DNA from: Enterococcus xiangfangensis
GTDB lineage: Bacteria; Bacillota; Bacilli; Lactobacillales; Enterococcaceae
Direction: 5' to 3'
NCBI RefSeq assembly: GCF_005405365.1
Contig: NZ_BJDX01000013.1
Location: 1 to 51,939, forward strand
Length of the DNA stretch: 51,939 nt
In this document: one piece after another, positions 32,964 to 41,080 of the stretch
Layout: each line of letters opens with the position of its first letter
Position numbering within the stretch: position 1 is the first letter of the stretch
Program-made: the position numbers and the translations under genes
The notes under the pieces: generated by a model
The model's input: only the letters and a program-made list of their open reading frames with translations
Databases searched by the model: none
Told to the model about the DNA's origin: nothing

Positions 32964-33429
32964 CACGATTTGAATTTAATTGAAATTATGCTAGTTTTAC
33001 AGCAACAAAATGTTGTAAAATCAGCGTCGACACTCCAATTTGATTTACTAGGCTATTCCCAATCGATTGCGTCATTTCCTAGTTATATTCATCAGTAATC
33101 AACTTCATTTCGTTCAAAGGAAAAATCTTTTCCAATATCTTCAACTCACTTGAGAAGGCACTTACCCTTCAATTCCGATTTTCACAGAGATATTGTCTAG
33201 CAGAAATAAAAATGGATAGGTCGCTTTTATCGTACAAGGTACCGTATCTCCAAACACTTCTTTTTACCCTAATGATGAATTTTGTATCATATACTAGCCT
33301 TGAAATTGTTTATTTGAGTAATCTTTGAGCTCTGCAACTGCTTCAGCTGTCAATCCACTTTTCTGTTCAATCTGATAATTGACTTGTTAGTGATAAGTAG
33401 TGATTGTTTGAATTCGATATCCGAAGACA
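32964..33429. other. Degraded DNA right of the integrative element
   Basis: No complete gene. Minus strand about 33295-33385 encodes a short tail-like piece (YQIEQKSGLTAEAVAELKDY then stop), probably the end of a lost gene. The rest is stop-rich. Confidence 0.4.
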
Positions 33430-34124
33430 ACAACACTCAAAAAAACGTTACAACCTTGTTGAACATCATGATGTTCAACAAGCTATCTTGCTATACAAGG
33501 ATGTTTTAGAAACGAAAACAATAATTTGACACTAATCCGTTTAAGAATGCTGCTTGAGAAAATTTTATCAAATGACACTACTCAAATTCCTAAAATCGAT
33601 ATCACTAAAGCCCTGGGTCTTATAAATCAAATCATAAGAAGCCACGTACCTGACTTCTTATGATTTCCAATTTTTCACAGACTTTATTACCCCATTAACT
33701 ATTGACCAGCTGCCAATAATTAGCCAGAAACTACTTGCTGTTGACTTCAATGCCATGGATTTATTCAGCCATTTTTACAAAAAATATTATCCTATCTGAC
33801 TACTTAATAGACTTAGTGTACTTTGAAAAATCTAAACTCGTATTGGAAAAACTAGCTTTCGTAGCAGACCATGTGGACTCTATCGAATTAAAAATATGGG
33901 CACAATACCTAACAAACGTACTAAATATTTACATGGATGATCAACTTAATGAAAAACAGAATCGATTAAATAAATTAAATCAAATCGTAACAAATTGGCA
34001 CAATTTATTGCCATCCAGTCATTTGGTAGAAGGTCTACACGGCGCTTTCCAACGTTTATCTGACAGAAACGTTGATCGTCCAAACAACATTCATATTCCA
34101 CCTGTATACATTTTAAAGCCATAG
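33430..34124 (+). pseudogene. Multiply frameshifted gene of unknown function
   Basis: Four protein-like pieces follow each other in changing frames: VEHHDVQQAILLYKDVLETK (about 33458-33520), MLLEKILSNDTTQIPKIDIT (about 33550-33665), DFQFFTDFITPLTIDQLPII (about 33660-33800), and LSDYLIDLVYFEKSKLVLEK through HIPPVYILKP (33799-34124). The last piece alone has a 129-codon open frame. Together they would form a helical protein of about 220 residues. Not recognised. Confidence 0.55.
33455..33482. repeat. 28-bp perfect palindrome inside the decayed gene
   Basis: CTTGTTGAACATCA and TGATGTTCAACAAG join without a spacer. It lies in a stretch that still looks coding (HDVQQA), so it may be coincidence, an operator or a hairpin. 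Confidence 0.85.
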
Positions 34125-34129
34125 GAAAA

Positions 34130-34157
34130 AGCCTAGTATCTATTGCTAGGCTCTTTT
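34130..34157. terminator. Terminator between convergent genes
   Basis: AGCCTAG and CTAGGCT arms with flanking A and T runs, between the plus-strand relic (ends 34124) and the minus-strand membrane gene (ends 34166). Confidence 0.85.
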
Positions 34158-34165
34158 GTATACCT

Positions 34166-34480
34166 CTACACATTCATTTCCTTCTTCCAGCATTCATAAG
34201 ACTCAACAGTTGCACTTTTTTTCATTCTCCTACAAATTCCACTAAACAACGACCACTTATAGTCATCCAAAATAGCAGTACCTACTCCCCCTAATCCTAA
34301 GAAAAACAGTAAAAGTAAAGACAAAAATAGCATCATATTCGTCCATAACGATAAAAGAACCAATAAAAGAGAAACTAATCCGGCCGTAATAAAAGAAAGA
34401 ATCAGAATACCATAATAGATTTTCAAAATAACAGCCCATTCTTTGATCCTATTAAGCTCAGCTATTTCCTCCTCAATCAT
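34166..34480 (-). CDS. Small membrane protein of the rep operon
   Basis: 104 residues. Two or three hydrophobic helices between about 18 and 75 (LKIYYGILILSFITAGLVSL; MMLFLSLLLLFFLGLGG) with a basic, Cys-containing tail. The start codon overlaps the stop of the upstream HTH gene (TGAATGA), so it is the third gene of a rep-HTH-membrane operon. Not recognised. Confidence 0.7.
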   Translation of the reverse strand: MIEEEIAELNRIKEWAVILKIYYGILILSFITAGLVSLLLVLLSLWTNMMLFLSLLLLFFLGLGGVGTAILDDYKWSLFSGICRRMKKSATVESYECWKKEMNV

Positions 34481-34483
34481 TCA

Positions 34484-34771
34484 TCAATCCACCTGCTCTT
34501 TCTTCTTCTTGGGATCAATACTCTTTAAAAACCTCTCCTCCAACACCAATAAATGACGATAAACATCATCCATTGACCAGCCTGAAGAAAGGCTTAGACA
34601 ATACAAAAAATCACAAGGCAACGTCTTTACGGTACGGTTTCTTGTTACCCAACTTGCTACTGTACTCTGCTTATAGCCATGTAATTCACAAAATTGCTCT
34701 ACTGTCAGACCTAACTGCGAAATAATAAACACATTGATCGGATAGGGATATACAAAGGTATTGATACTCAT
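34484..34771 (-). CDS. Small HTH protein downstream of rep
   Basis: 95 residues from the ATG at 34771, behind GGGGGAGG; longer starts are rejected. HTH-like segment TVEQFCELHGYKQSTVASWV (about 23-42) of the Cro/XRE or plasmid regulator kind. Follows rep on the same strand and may adjust copy number or its own operon. The ribosome site is one of the strongest in the window. Confidence 0.72.
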   Translation of the reverse strand: MSINTFVYPYPINVFIISQLGLTVEQFCELHGYKQSTVASWVTRNRTVKTLPCDFLYCLSLSSGWSMDDVYRHLLVLEERFLKSIDPKKKKEQVD

Positions 34772-34906
34772 AGTCAGAAAGACCTCCCCCCATATTATTA
34801 CGTTTGCGATAATAATACTACTCTTTCTTAAGACCAGCAAGCAAAGCGGAGAAAAGAAGGAACGTATCATAGATATAATGTAATAGGCAATTTGCACCTT
34901 TTAATT

Positions 34907-36406
34907 TCAGCCTGTATCGATCATGAACAGATCTGTTTGCACGCCGATCTTATTGGGATCTATCAAGCGTTTCAGTGCTGTCTGGATAAACGTGTATTCT
35001 TTTCCAAAAGCTTCTGAGATCGCAGCGAAATAAGCCCCCCGGCTTTCTTTTTTTAGCCGGATAACGGAGCGCATCAATCCATGTATCGAAGCTAACATAA
35101 TACCCCCATTACGACCAGCACGAACACGAAAATGAATTTTGTTCTCTTCTCTTAACTGCTTCAGTACTTTGTCCAGGGAACGTTTTGGGATCTTTAAACG
35201 TTCAGTTAACTCTTTTTTTGTAGAAATAATGTATGGTTGTTCTTCATAGGATTGCTCATTCAAATAGGACAGTAGATCTTCTGCCCATTCATGACTATGT
35301 GAATACTTGCGAACAGCTCTTTCTTTCTTGAATTTCCACCAACCCCGTTTTTTGTTGAATAGTTGCTCTTCAGAAAGATTGGCATCGACCCACTCTTGGC
35401 ATAATAGGACAACTTTTTCTCTGTGCGCTGCTTGATATTTTCCGGAGTAAGCGGAACAAATGATTCTGGTTAATTCTCGATCAGATAAAGGGTTAGCCAA
35501 GCGGTCATTGAATTCTAACATCGTCAATTCACATGCTTCTACTTCGTATCCAGACGAAAAGTATGCCAAAGACAAGGTGAATATGACATTATTTCGACCA
35601 TATACGCCCTTTTCACCTTGTATTTTTTGACTTTTTAGCAACAGCTGGAACCAGGGTTCATCGACTTGACGAAATTCTTGAGTAGATGGTAATACAAAAA
35701 CGTTCTTGATCTCAGCTTTTTTGTCCGCATCTTCTCTCATTGACCAGTCGATCCATTCTTCGAAACTATAACGATACTGTGGTTCAAAGAATAAAACATT
35801 CTCTTCAGAAGGCATTCGTGTGATCCCAAAATGATTGGCATTTACATCAACAGGAAACCGATAATCATTTGAAAATTTGTTTCTTAGATTTTTTGAGATC
35901 ATTTTGGCCACATTGATCACTTTAAAATTTGATTTCTTCGTCACGTATGCAGGCTTGTCTAGTACATAGAAAGCTTGAAATCCATGCGGTGTACGTAGAA
36001 TCATTGTCGGCATAAAGCCGATCTCGTGACTGGCCAAGATAATTTCTCCATAGTCAAAGTTTGGATCCAATGTGTCAAAATCAACAAAGAAAGTATTGAT
36101 TTGACGCAAATTGTCCTCAGAATGACCTTTTGTAAACATTCTGGCTTCATCAGCATACGTTCCATAGCGAAATACATTTGGTGTCCAATGGGTGAATCGA
36201 TTATTGTTCTCGATCACCCCTTCTTCTGAAGTGATCACTAGCCCAATCCCTTCGATCATGTGTTTCTTTGAACGGTACGCAAAAATAGCCCCCTTTCCTG
36301 ACTGATCACTAAAAGAGACCGGTTTTAGGTGGCTGTTTTTATATTTAAATTTACGGATACCATTTTGTAATACCGTCGAATATACGACATCCAAAGAAGC
36401 TGCCAT
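34907..36406 (-). CDS. repE: Inc18-type replication initiator (RepE/RepR/RepS family)
   Basis: 499 residues from the ATG at 36406 (GGAAGGA site), the usual length of RepE of pAMbeta1 and relatives. Recognisable blocks: KGAIFAYRSKKHMI, RFTHWTPNVFRYGTYADEAR, GHSEDNLRQINTFFVDFD, VDVNANHFGITRMP, DEPWFQLLL and the end QTDLFMIDTG, which parallels QLDLFSYDTG of RepE. Initiates theta replication by opening the origin behind the gene. The leader carries an attenuator hairpin and an antisense RNA, the known Inc18 copy-control scheme. It is the only intact replication gene of the plasmid backbone. Confidence 0.9.
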   Translation of the reverse strand: MAASLDVVYSTVLQNGIRKFKYKNSHLKPVSFSDQSGKGAIFAYRSKKHMIEGIGLVITSEEGVIENNNRFTHWTPNVFRYGTYADEARMFTKGHSEDNLRQINTFFVDFDTLDPNFDYGEIILASHEIGFMPTMILRTPHGFQAFYVLDKPAYVTKKSNFKVINVAKMISKNLRNKFSNDYRFPVDVNANHFGITRMPSEENVLFFEPQYRYSFEEWIDWSMREDADKKAEIKNVFVLPSTQEFRQVDEPWFQLLLKSQKIQGEKGVYGRNNVIFTLSLAYFSSGYEVEACELTMLEFNDRLANPLSDRELTRIICSAYSGKYQAAHREKVVLLCQEWVDANLSEEQLFNKKRGWWKFKKERAVRKYSHSHEWAEDLLSYLNEQSYEEQPYIISTKKELTERLKIPKRSLDKVLKQLREENKIHFRVRAGRNGGIMLASIHGLMRSVIRLKKESRGAYFAAISEAFGKEYTFIQTALKRLIDPNKIGVQTDLFMIDTG

Positions 36407-36432
36407 GACTGTTATTCCTTCCCAAACTAAAA

Positions 36433-36466
36433 GAGAACACAAATAATCTTAAAGATTTGTGTTCTC
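36433..36466 (-). terminator. Attenuator hairpin just before rep
   Basis: Minus strand GAGAACACAAAT pairs with ATTTGTGTTCTC (with inner pairs) and is followed by TTTTAG, 27 bases before the rep start. In Inc18 plasmids this terminator is favoured when antisense RNA is bound to the leader. Confidence 0.85.
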
Positions 36467-36514
36467 CCAATAGCTTAGAAGTCTCAAAGGAACGACAAAA
36501 TAAGCGTATATATA

Positions 36515-36543
36515 TTGAGTTGCTCGTCAAAAAATGGTAAAAT
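36515..36543 (+). promoter_or_regulatory. Antisense-RNA promoter
   Basis: TTGAGT (36515-36520), 17 bases, TAAAAT (36538-36543) on the plus strand, opposite to rep. Confidence 0.7.
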
Positions 36544-36549
36544 AAACCT

Positions 36550-36695
36550 ATAGGTTCGGATTGGTAGTCCGAATAGATTTATTCAAATCACATAAGTGGT
36601 TTCCAGCCACTCACATAATTTCCATGAGACGAACGAGAACACATAGTTGTTGTATGTGATTCAGATGAAGAAGTGAGGCCAAATTCACTTTTTTA
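36550..36695 (+). ncRNA. Antisense (countertranscript) RNA controlling rep copy number
   Basis: Predicted transcript of about 145 bases from the promoter at 36515, ending at AAGTGAGGCCAAATTCACTT plus T run (36671-36694). It is complementary to the rep mRNA leader and contains several inverted repeats (TTCGGATTGGTAGTCCGAA; AAGTGG/CCACTC). Position and size fit RNAIII of pIP501 and pAMbeta1. Confidence 0.7.
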
Positions 36696-36727
36696 TCCGT
36701 CTCTTTTTTATATGTATTATTTATTTG

Positions 36728-36756
36728 AATATAACAAAACAGTTAAATCTGTACAA
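36728..36756 (-). promoter_or_regulatory. rep promoter
   Basis: Minus strand TTGTAC (36751-36756), 17 bases, TATATT (36728-36733). It gives a leader of about 310 bases containing the antisense target and the attenuator. Confidence 0.65.
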
Positions 36757-36770
36757 GAAGAAATTTTAAT

Positions 36771-36975
36771 AAAGTATAAGTTATACTTAAATAAACCTCA
36801 TATAAGTTATACCTAATTAGACATTATTGTATATCTTATACTTTAAATCACTTCATTAGGTAATAAAACGATACCTTCAAAATAAGCTTTCCCTAACAAC
36901 AAATATTTTGTGACGCAAAAACATAAAGTATAACTTATACTTTATGTTTTGGTAATCAGTAATAACTTATACTTT
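36771..36975. repeat. Partition-type palindrome cluster A (downstream of parB)
   Basis: Palindromes based on GTATAA-C/G-TTATAC at about 36774-36787, 36801-36812, 36829-36842, 36925-36943 and 36962-36974. The one at 36921-36947 is a 27-bp perfect palindrome (arms ACATAAAGTATAA). The same motif is repeated upstream of parA. Confidence 0.85.
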
Positions 36976-36997
36976 TATTGTTGAATGACTTAAAAAA

Positions 36998-37423
36998 TTA
37001 AAGCTTATCAAATGCATCTTTTATTTCTTCTCTCAAGTGTTCCTCTTTCGCCACACCTAATTTTTGTGTAATATACGCTTCCGATAAAGTGTCAATAAGT
37101 TTTTCAAAGGTAATCCTCCCCTGCACTGATTGAAGTTCCTCAACGTAGTCTTGTAGTACGTTTAATTTTGACTCCAAAGCAGGAGATATTTTTTTGGGTT
37201 TTGTAACTTTAAATCTCTCATCTGTAATTTCTATAGGACGTCCTCGTTTTTTACTTGCTACTGAAGTAATCGCTTTTGGTTTCTTATTCATCAAAGAAGA
37301 GTATCCAAATTCGTTTTCTCCTCTAATTGATACAGATTTTTTCTTTTTTATTCCTGGTTGTAAGAGACCAGCATATTCTGTATCAACTTTGGTATCAACA
37401 TTAAATTCTTTCCTTTCACTCAT
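36998..37423 (-). CDS. parB: Small ParB-type partition protein (PrgO/RepC-like)
   Basis: 141 residues. Basic, disordered N-terminus (KKKKSVSIRGENEFGYSSLM; SKKRGRPIEI), then a helical C-terminus (about 85-141) that could be a ribbon-helix-helix or dimer domain (VQGRITFEKLIDTLSEAYI). It follows parA with a 16-base gap. It probably binds the flanking TATAAGTTATA palindromes and links them to ParA. Size and order match PrgP/PrgO-type pairs of enterococcal pheromone plasmids. Confidence 0.78.
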   Translation of the reverse strand: MSERKEFNVDTKVDTEYAGLLQPGIKKKKSVSIRGENEFGYSSLMNKKPKAITSVASKKRGRPIEITDERFKVTKPKKISPALESKLNVLQDYVEELQSVQGRITFEKLIDTLSEAYITQKLGVAKEEHLREEIKDAFDKL

Positions 37424-37439
37424 ATTCTTTCCCTCCTAG

Positions 37440-38252
37440 CTATTCTTCAAATATTTTTCTGCGTGATTCAAGTTCGGCTAGTATTTTTATAAACGGTTCA
37501 TGTGCCCTATAGTCCCATTGATCATAATTTCCGTTTCGATACTTTTTCAAAGATATTCCTTCTCTAGAATAACGTTTTAGTCGTTTTTGGAAATTAACAA
37601 TATTCTTCGATACAGCGGATCCATATAAATCCATAGCCTCGCTCAATACACTTTTATCTAAATCATCGTCTGGTTCAAGCATGCATGCAATTATAGATAT
37701 CACTTCAAGATCAATATCGTAGTTGTTAATCATAAATTTTTGGTACCCAACATATTTTCCAATTCCATCTAACGATTCCTCTTGTGTTTGAAAAGCTATT
37801 ATACTATAATCAGAGGCCGCCATAGCATTATCTGAATATGCACTAATAGTTGGAGGCACATCAATAAAAATGGTCTCATAATTTTCTTTAATAGGTTCCA
37901 ACAATTTTTCTAAAACCATGATTTGTTCTTTTTCATCTTCGAAGTTAGCAATAACATAGTTAGAAAACGATCTAAAACTTGTATCACATGCAATTAAATC
38001 TAGATTTTCCATAATCGGCGTTATACAAATTGAAAGATTTTCTTCGTTGATTCCATCAACTATTGTTTTATCAATATGATCTAAGTCAACAGTTCTTGCT
38101 AATATTTGTGAAGCGTTGGCTTGCGGATCAATATCTATTACCAGTGTTTTTTTCTTATTTACTACAGCATTATCAAAAGCTAGCATTGTAACTATCTTGG
38201 TTTTTCCTACTCCACCTTTAAAGTTCCCGACTGTATAAGTAGTTGCTGTCAT
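37440..38252 (-). CDS. parA: ParA-family partition ATPase (PrgP-like)
   Basis: 270 residues. Deviant Walker A NFKGGVGKTKIVTML (about 9-23), Walker A-prime TLVIDIDPQANAS (about 37-49), Walker B ETIFIDVPPT (about 128-137). It uses ATP to move plasmid copies apart over the nucleoid. First gene of the parAB operon; palindromic centromere-like repeats lie directly upstream, covering the promoter, so autorepression through ParB is likely. Intact, unlike the second ParA at 50557. Confidence 0.9.
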   Translation of the reverse strand: MTATTYTVGNFKGGVGKTKIVTMLAFDNAVVNKKKTLVIDIDPQANASQILARTVDLDHIDKTIVDGINEENLSICITPIMENLDLIACDTSFRSFSNYVIANFEDEKEQIMVLEKLLEPIKENYETIFIDVPPTISAYSDNAMAASDYSIIAFQTQEESLDGIGKYVGYQKFMINNYDIDLEVISIIACMLEPDDDLDKSVLSEAMDLYGSAVSKNIVNFQKRLKRYSREGISLKKYRNGNYDQWDYRAHEPFIKILAELESRRKIFEE

Positions 38253-38278
38253 ATTTTTACCTACTTTCTTTAATCTTT

Positions 38279-38725
38279 ATTTAAAGTATAACTTATATAT
38301 TTATTTTATTCAATATTTATTTTATACTTTATATATTAAGTATAAGTTATACTTAATATATTCAATATATCTGATATGTTTCATTTAATAGCAGATATAT
38401 ACTACAGATCCCTTGAATTAGTGTTCCGGCTGAAGTAAAAAACCATTCTGATAAAATTTAAAAATAATGTTTATGGTATAAGTTATACTTAATTAAACGT
38501 ATAACTTATACTTTATTATTTAATATATAAGTTACACAAAATATATTTATTATTTCTGCTATATTTTATTTAATAGCAGATTCATACAACAAATTTCTTG
38601 ATTCAGTGTTTGGCTGACGTAAAAAAATCATTCTGATAAAATTTCAAAATAACGTTTATGGTATAAGATATGCTTAATTAAACGTATATCTTATACTTTA
38701 TTATTTAATGTATAAGATATACTAT
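38279..38725. repeat. Partition-type palindrome cluster B with tandem duplication (upstream of parA)
   Basis: At least seven palindromes of the GTATAAGTTATAC type: 38283, 38333-38359 (27-bp perfect), 38479-38491, 38500-38512, 38661-38673, 38684-38696, 38710-38722. A unit of about 165 bases (about 38371-38535) is repeated 186 bases later (about 38557-38722) with clear divergence; shared landmarks are TTTAATAGCAGAT, TTCTGATAAAATTT and TTAATTAAACGTATA. In the second unit the palindromes read GTATAAGATATAC rather than GTATAAGTTATAC. Confidence 0.9.
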
Positions 38726-38788
38726 AATTTATTGAAGACTAATCTATAATAATATTTTTAATCGTTGAATTTCCTTGACTAAAAAAAA

Positions 38789-38802
38789 CGAACATGTGTT
38801 CT
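38789..38802 (+). promoter_or_regulatory. LexA/DinR (SOS) box of the second Y-polymerase
   Basis: CGAACATGTGTTCT, an almost perfect CGAAC-N4-GTTCG box, 46 bases before the start; a TTGACT hexamer lies just upstream (about 38774-38779). Confidence 0.78.
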
Positions 38803-38847
38803 AATGTGTATATAAAACGTATCTTTTTTTAGAAAAGGTGATTTATC

Positions 38848-39693
38848 ATGGTTATGCAATTTGGCGTAAACCCAAGGTTTGACTACACAAAAGAACCCTC
38901 ACGGGATATTCTTTGTATCGATTGTAAGTCATTTTATGCGTCCGTAGAATGCGTAGAAAGAGGACTAAATCCTTTAAAGGCAAAGTTAGTTGTCATGTCC
39001 TATCCTTCAGACGATCCTTCTCAGCGGGGGAGTGGGTTGATCCTGGCATCGAGTCCGGCCGCAAAAAAAGCCTATGGAATTTCTAATGTCAGTCGATCAC
39101 GAGATCTTCCTTTTCCGTATCCGGAAGACCTCGTAATCGCACCACCGAGAATGGCACTGTATATGAGAAAGAATATGGAGATTAACAACATTTACAAGAA
39201 GTACGCTGACGAACAAAATCATTCCGTATACAGCATCGATGAGAGCTTCGTGGACGTCACAGACTCATTAAAGCTGTTCAGTGCAAAGGACGCAAGAGAG
39301 CTGGCGAGAATGATTCAAACAGACGTTTATCGACAAACTGGAATTTTCACAACGATCGGAATAGGTGACAATCCGCTCTTGGCCAAGTTCGCACTAGACC
39401 TCGAAAGTAAAAAAAATTCAGATATGAAAGCAGAATGGCGTTATGAAGACGTTCATCAAAAGCTTTGGTCAGTAGAAAACATTACAGACGTTTGGGGTAT
39501 CGGACGTCGGACTGCAATCAGACTGAAGCGAATGGGTATATTTACTATGCATGATCTGGCACACGCAAATTACTATCAGCTGAAGCAAAATTTTGGTGTC
39601 TTAGGTACTCAACTATATGCACACAGCTGGGGCGTCGATCGATCATTCTTAGGTCAGAAATACAAAGTAAAAGGTTCTGTTGCAAAGTTTTAA
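38848..39693 (+). pseudogene. Y-family DNA polymerase cut by IS1216
   Basis: Start behind AAAAGGTGA. 276 native residues: KEPSRDILCIDCKSFYASVE (metal site), YSIDESFVDVTDS (catalytic Asp-Glu), SYPSDDPSQRGSG, and VWGIGRRTAIRL (helix-hairpin-helix). At KYKVK (39672) the frame enters the IS1216 left end and stops after GSVAKF at 39693. The little finger domain is mostly lost, so bypass activity is doubtful. It is the less damaged of two related copies; a tail fragment of such a gene lies beside the IS1216 at the window start. Confidence 0.9.
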
Positions 39694-40481
39694 ATCTACT
39701 ATCAAATAAGGTAGAATAATAGAAAAAGATAGCAGGAGGAATGACGATGAATCATTTTAAAGGAAAGCAATTTCAGCAGGATGTGATTATTGTAGCCGTG
39801 GGCTACTATCTTCGTTATAACCTTAGCTATCGTGAAGTTCAAGAAATCTTATATGATCGTGGCATTAACGTTTCTCATACGACGATTTATCGTTGGGTGC
39901 AAGAATATGGCAAACTACTCTATCAAATTTGGAAAAAGAAAAATAAAAAATCCTTTTATTCATGGAAAATGGATGAAACGTACATCAAAATTAAAGGAAA
40001 ATGGCATTATTTGTATCGAGCCATCGATGCAGATGGTTTAACCTTGGATATTTGGTTACGTAAAAAACGGGACACACAAGCAGCCTATGCTTTTCTTAAG
40101 CGGTTAGTGAAGCAGTTTGATGAACCGAAGGTTGTAGTCACAGATAAAGCCCCCTCTATTACAAGTGCCTTTAAGAAACTAAAAGAATACGGCTTTTATC
40201 AAGGGACAGAACATCGTACCATTAAATACCTGAATAATTTGATTGAACAAGACCATCGTCCAGTAAAGAGACGCAATAAATTCTATCGAAGTTTACGCAC
40301 TGCCTCTACCACGATTAAAGGCATGGAAGCCATCCGAGGATTATATAAGAAAACCCGAAAAGAAGGCACTCTCTTCGGGTTTTCGGTCTGTACTGAAATC
40401 AAGGTATTATTGGGAATCCCAGCTTAAATCATAGATACCGTAAGGGATTTTATTCTTTATTTAAAACTTTGCAACAGAACC
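39673..40481 (+). mobile_element. IS1216, complete copy
   Basis: 809 bases, the exact length of IS1216 (IS6 family), bounded by GGTTCTGTTGCAAAGTTT and its inverse. No matching 8-bp duplication flanks it (AAGTAAAA left, GGTTTTTT right), so it marks a recombination junction (cointegrate or deletion) rather than a simple insertion. Confidence 0.97.
39747..40427 (+). CDS. IS1216 transposase
   Basis: 226 residues from the ATG at 39747, 7 bases after AGGAGG (an ATG two codons before is too close). HTH (YREVQEILYDRGINVSHTTI) and DDE core: KMDETYIKIKG (Asp), VVVTDKAPS (Asp), NLIEQDHRPVKRR (Glu). It forms cointegrates by replicative transposition; recombination between copies then deletes or moves the DNA between them. 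Complete. It can act on all the IS1216 ends in this window. Confidence 0.97.
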   Translation: MNHFKGKQFQQDVIIVAVGYYLRYNLSYREVQEILYDRGINVSHTTIYRWVQEYGKLLYQIWKKKNKKSFYSWKMDETYIKIKGKWHYLYRAIDADGLTLDIWLRKKRDTQAAYAFLKRLVKQFDEPKVVVTDKAPSITSAFKKLKEYGFYQGTEHRTIKYLNNLIEQDHRPVKRRNKFYRSLRTASTTIKGMEAIRGLYKKTRKEGTLFGFSVCTEIKVLLGIPA

Positions 40482-40667
40482 GGTTTTTTCTTTGCTATAT
40501 TATTTGGTTCAGTAGAAGAGCATGCGTAGAGCATGTTCTTTTTTTGTCATAAAAAGTAACGTGTTAGTTAATTAGTAGAAAAAAGCGCTTGAATTTGAGC
40601 AACAATCTAGGCATGAAAATGGAGATATGCTACACTTTGCTTATCAAGTGATAAGGGGGAGAAAGGC

Positions 40668-41075
40668 ATGTCACAATTTTTCAAATTATTTTTAACAAGT
40701 GCGATTGTCTTTTTGATTTTTGACTTATTTTGGTTGTTGGTGGTATCGAAAAAAATGTATCAACATTTTATTGGACAACTAATGGGAGAAGTAAAATTGG
40801 CTCCAGCAGTGATTTTTTATGTGCTTTATGTGATAGGTGTTGTCTTTTTCGTATTATTACCAGGAGTCGAAAAACAGAGTATTCTTTATACAATCGGTGC
40901 GGGAGCATTATTTGGGTTGATTTGTTACGCAACGTACGATTTGACAAATTTAGCCACGCTTAAAGATTGGCCAGTGAAGATGACGATTATCGACCTTGCT
41001 TGGGGGACTGGTGTAACCGCTGTGACGTCGGCAATTGTTTATATGATCCAAGCGAATTTTTTTAAGGGAATGTGA
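40668..41075 (+). CDS. DUF2177-family membrane protein
   Basis: 135 residues with four predicted helices (LTSAIVFLIFDLFWLLVV; APAVIFYVLYVIGVVFFVLL; TIGAGALFGLICYATYDLTN; a last one near 110-128). FDLFWL and YATYDLTN are typical of DUF2177 proteins, which often lie beside genes for lipid or isoprenoid metabolism. AAGGGGGAG precedes the ATG. It opens the operon that ends in crtNM; the next gene starts 5 bases after its stop. Confidence 0.85.
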   Translation: MSQFFKLFLTSAIVFLIFDLFWLLVVSKKMYQHFIGQLMGEVKLAPAVIFYVLYVIGVVFFVLLPGVEKQSILYTIGAGALFGLICYATYDLTNLATLKDWPVKMTIIDLAWGTGVTAVTSAIVYMIQANFFKGM

Positions 41076-41080
41076 ATGAA

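Noticed and set aside
23100..33070. Core attachment repeats of the integrative element
   Set aside because: I compared the regions next to the integrase stop and behind the right arm sites and found no shared run long enough to call.
36771..38725. Regular short repeats as a CRISPR array
   Set aside because: Spacing is irregular, units are palindromes next to parAB, and no cas gene is present; they are partition-type sites.
39665..40489. Simple insertion of IS1216 with target duplication
   Set aside because: The eight bases on each side (AAGTAAAA and GGTTTTTT) do not match, and neither do flanks of the other copies.
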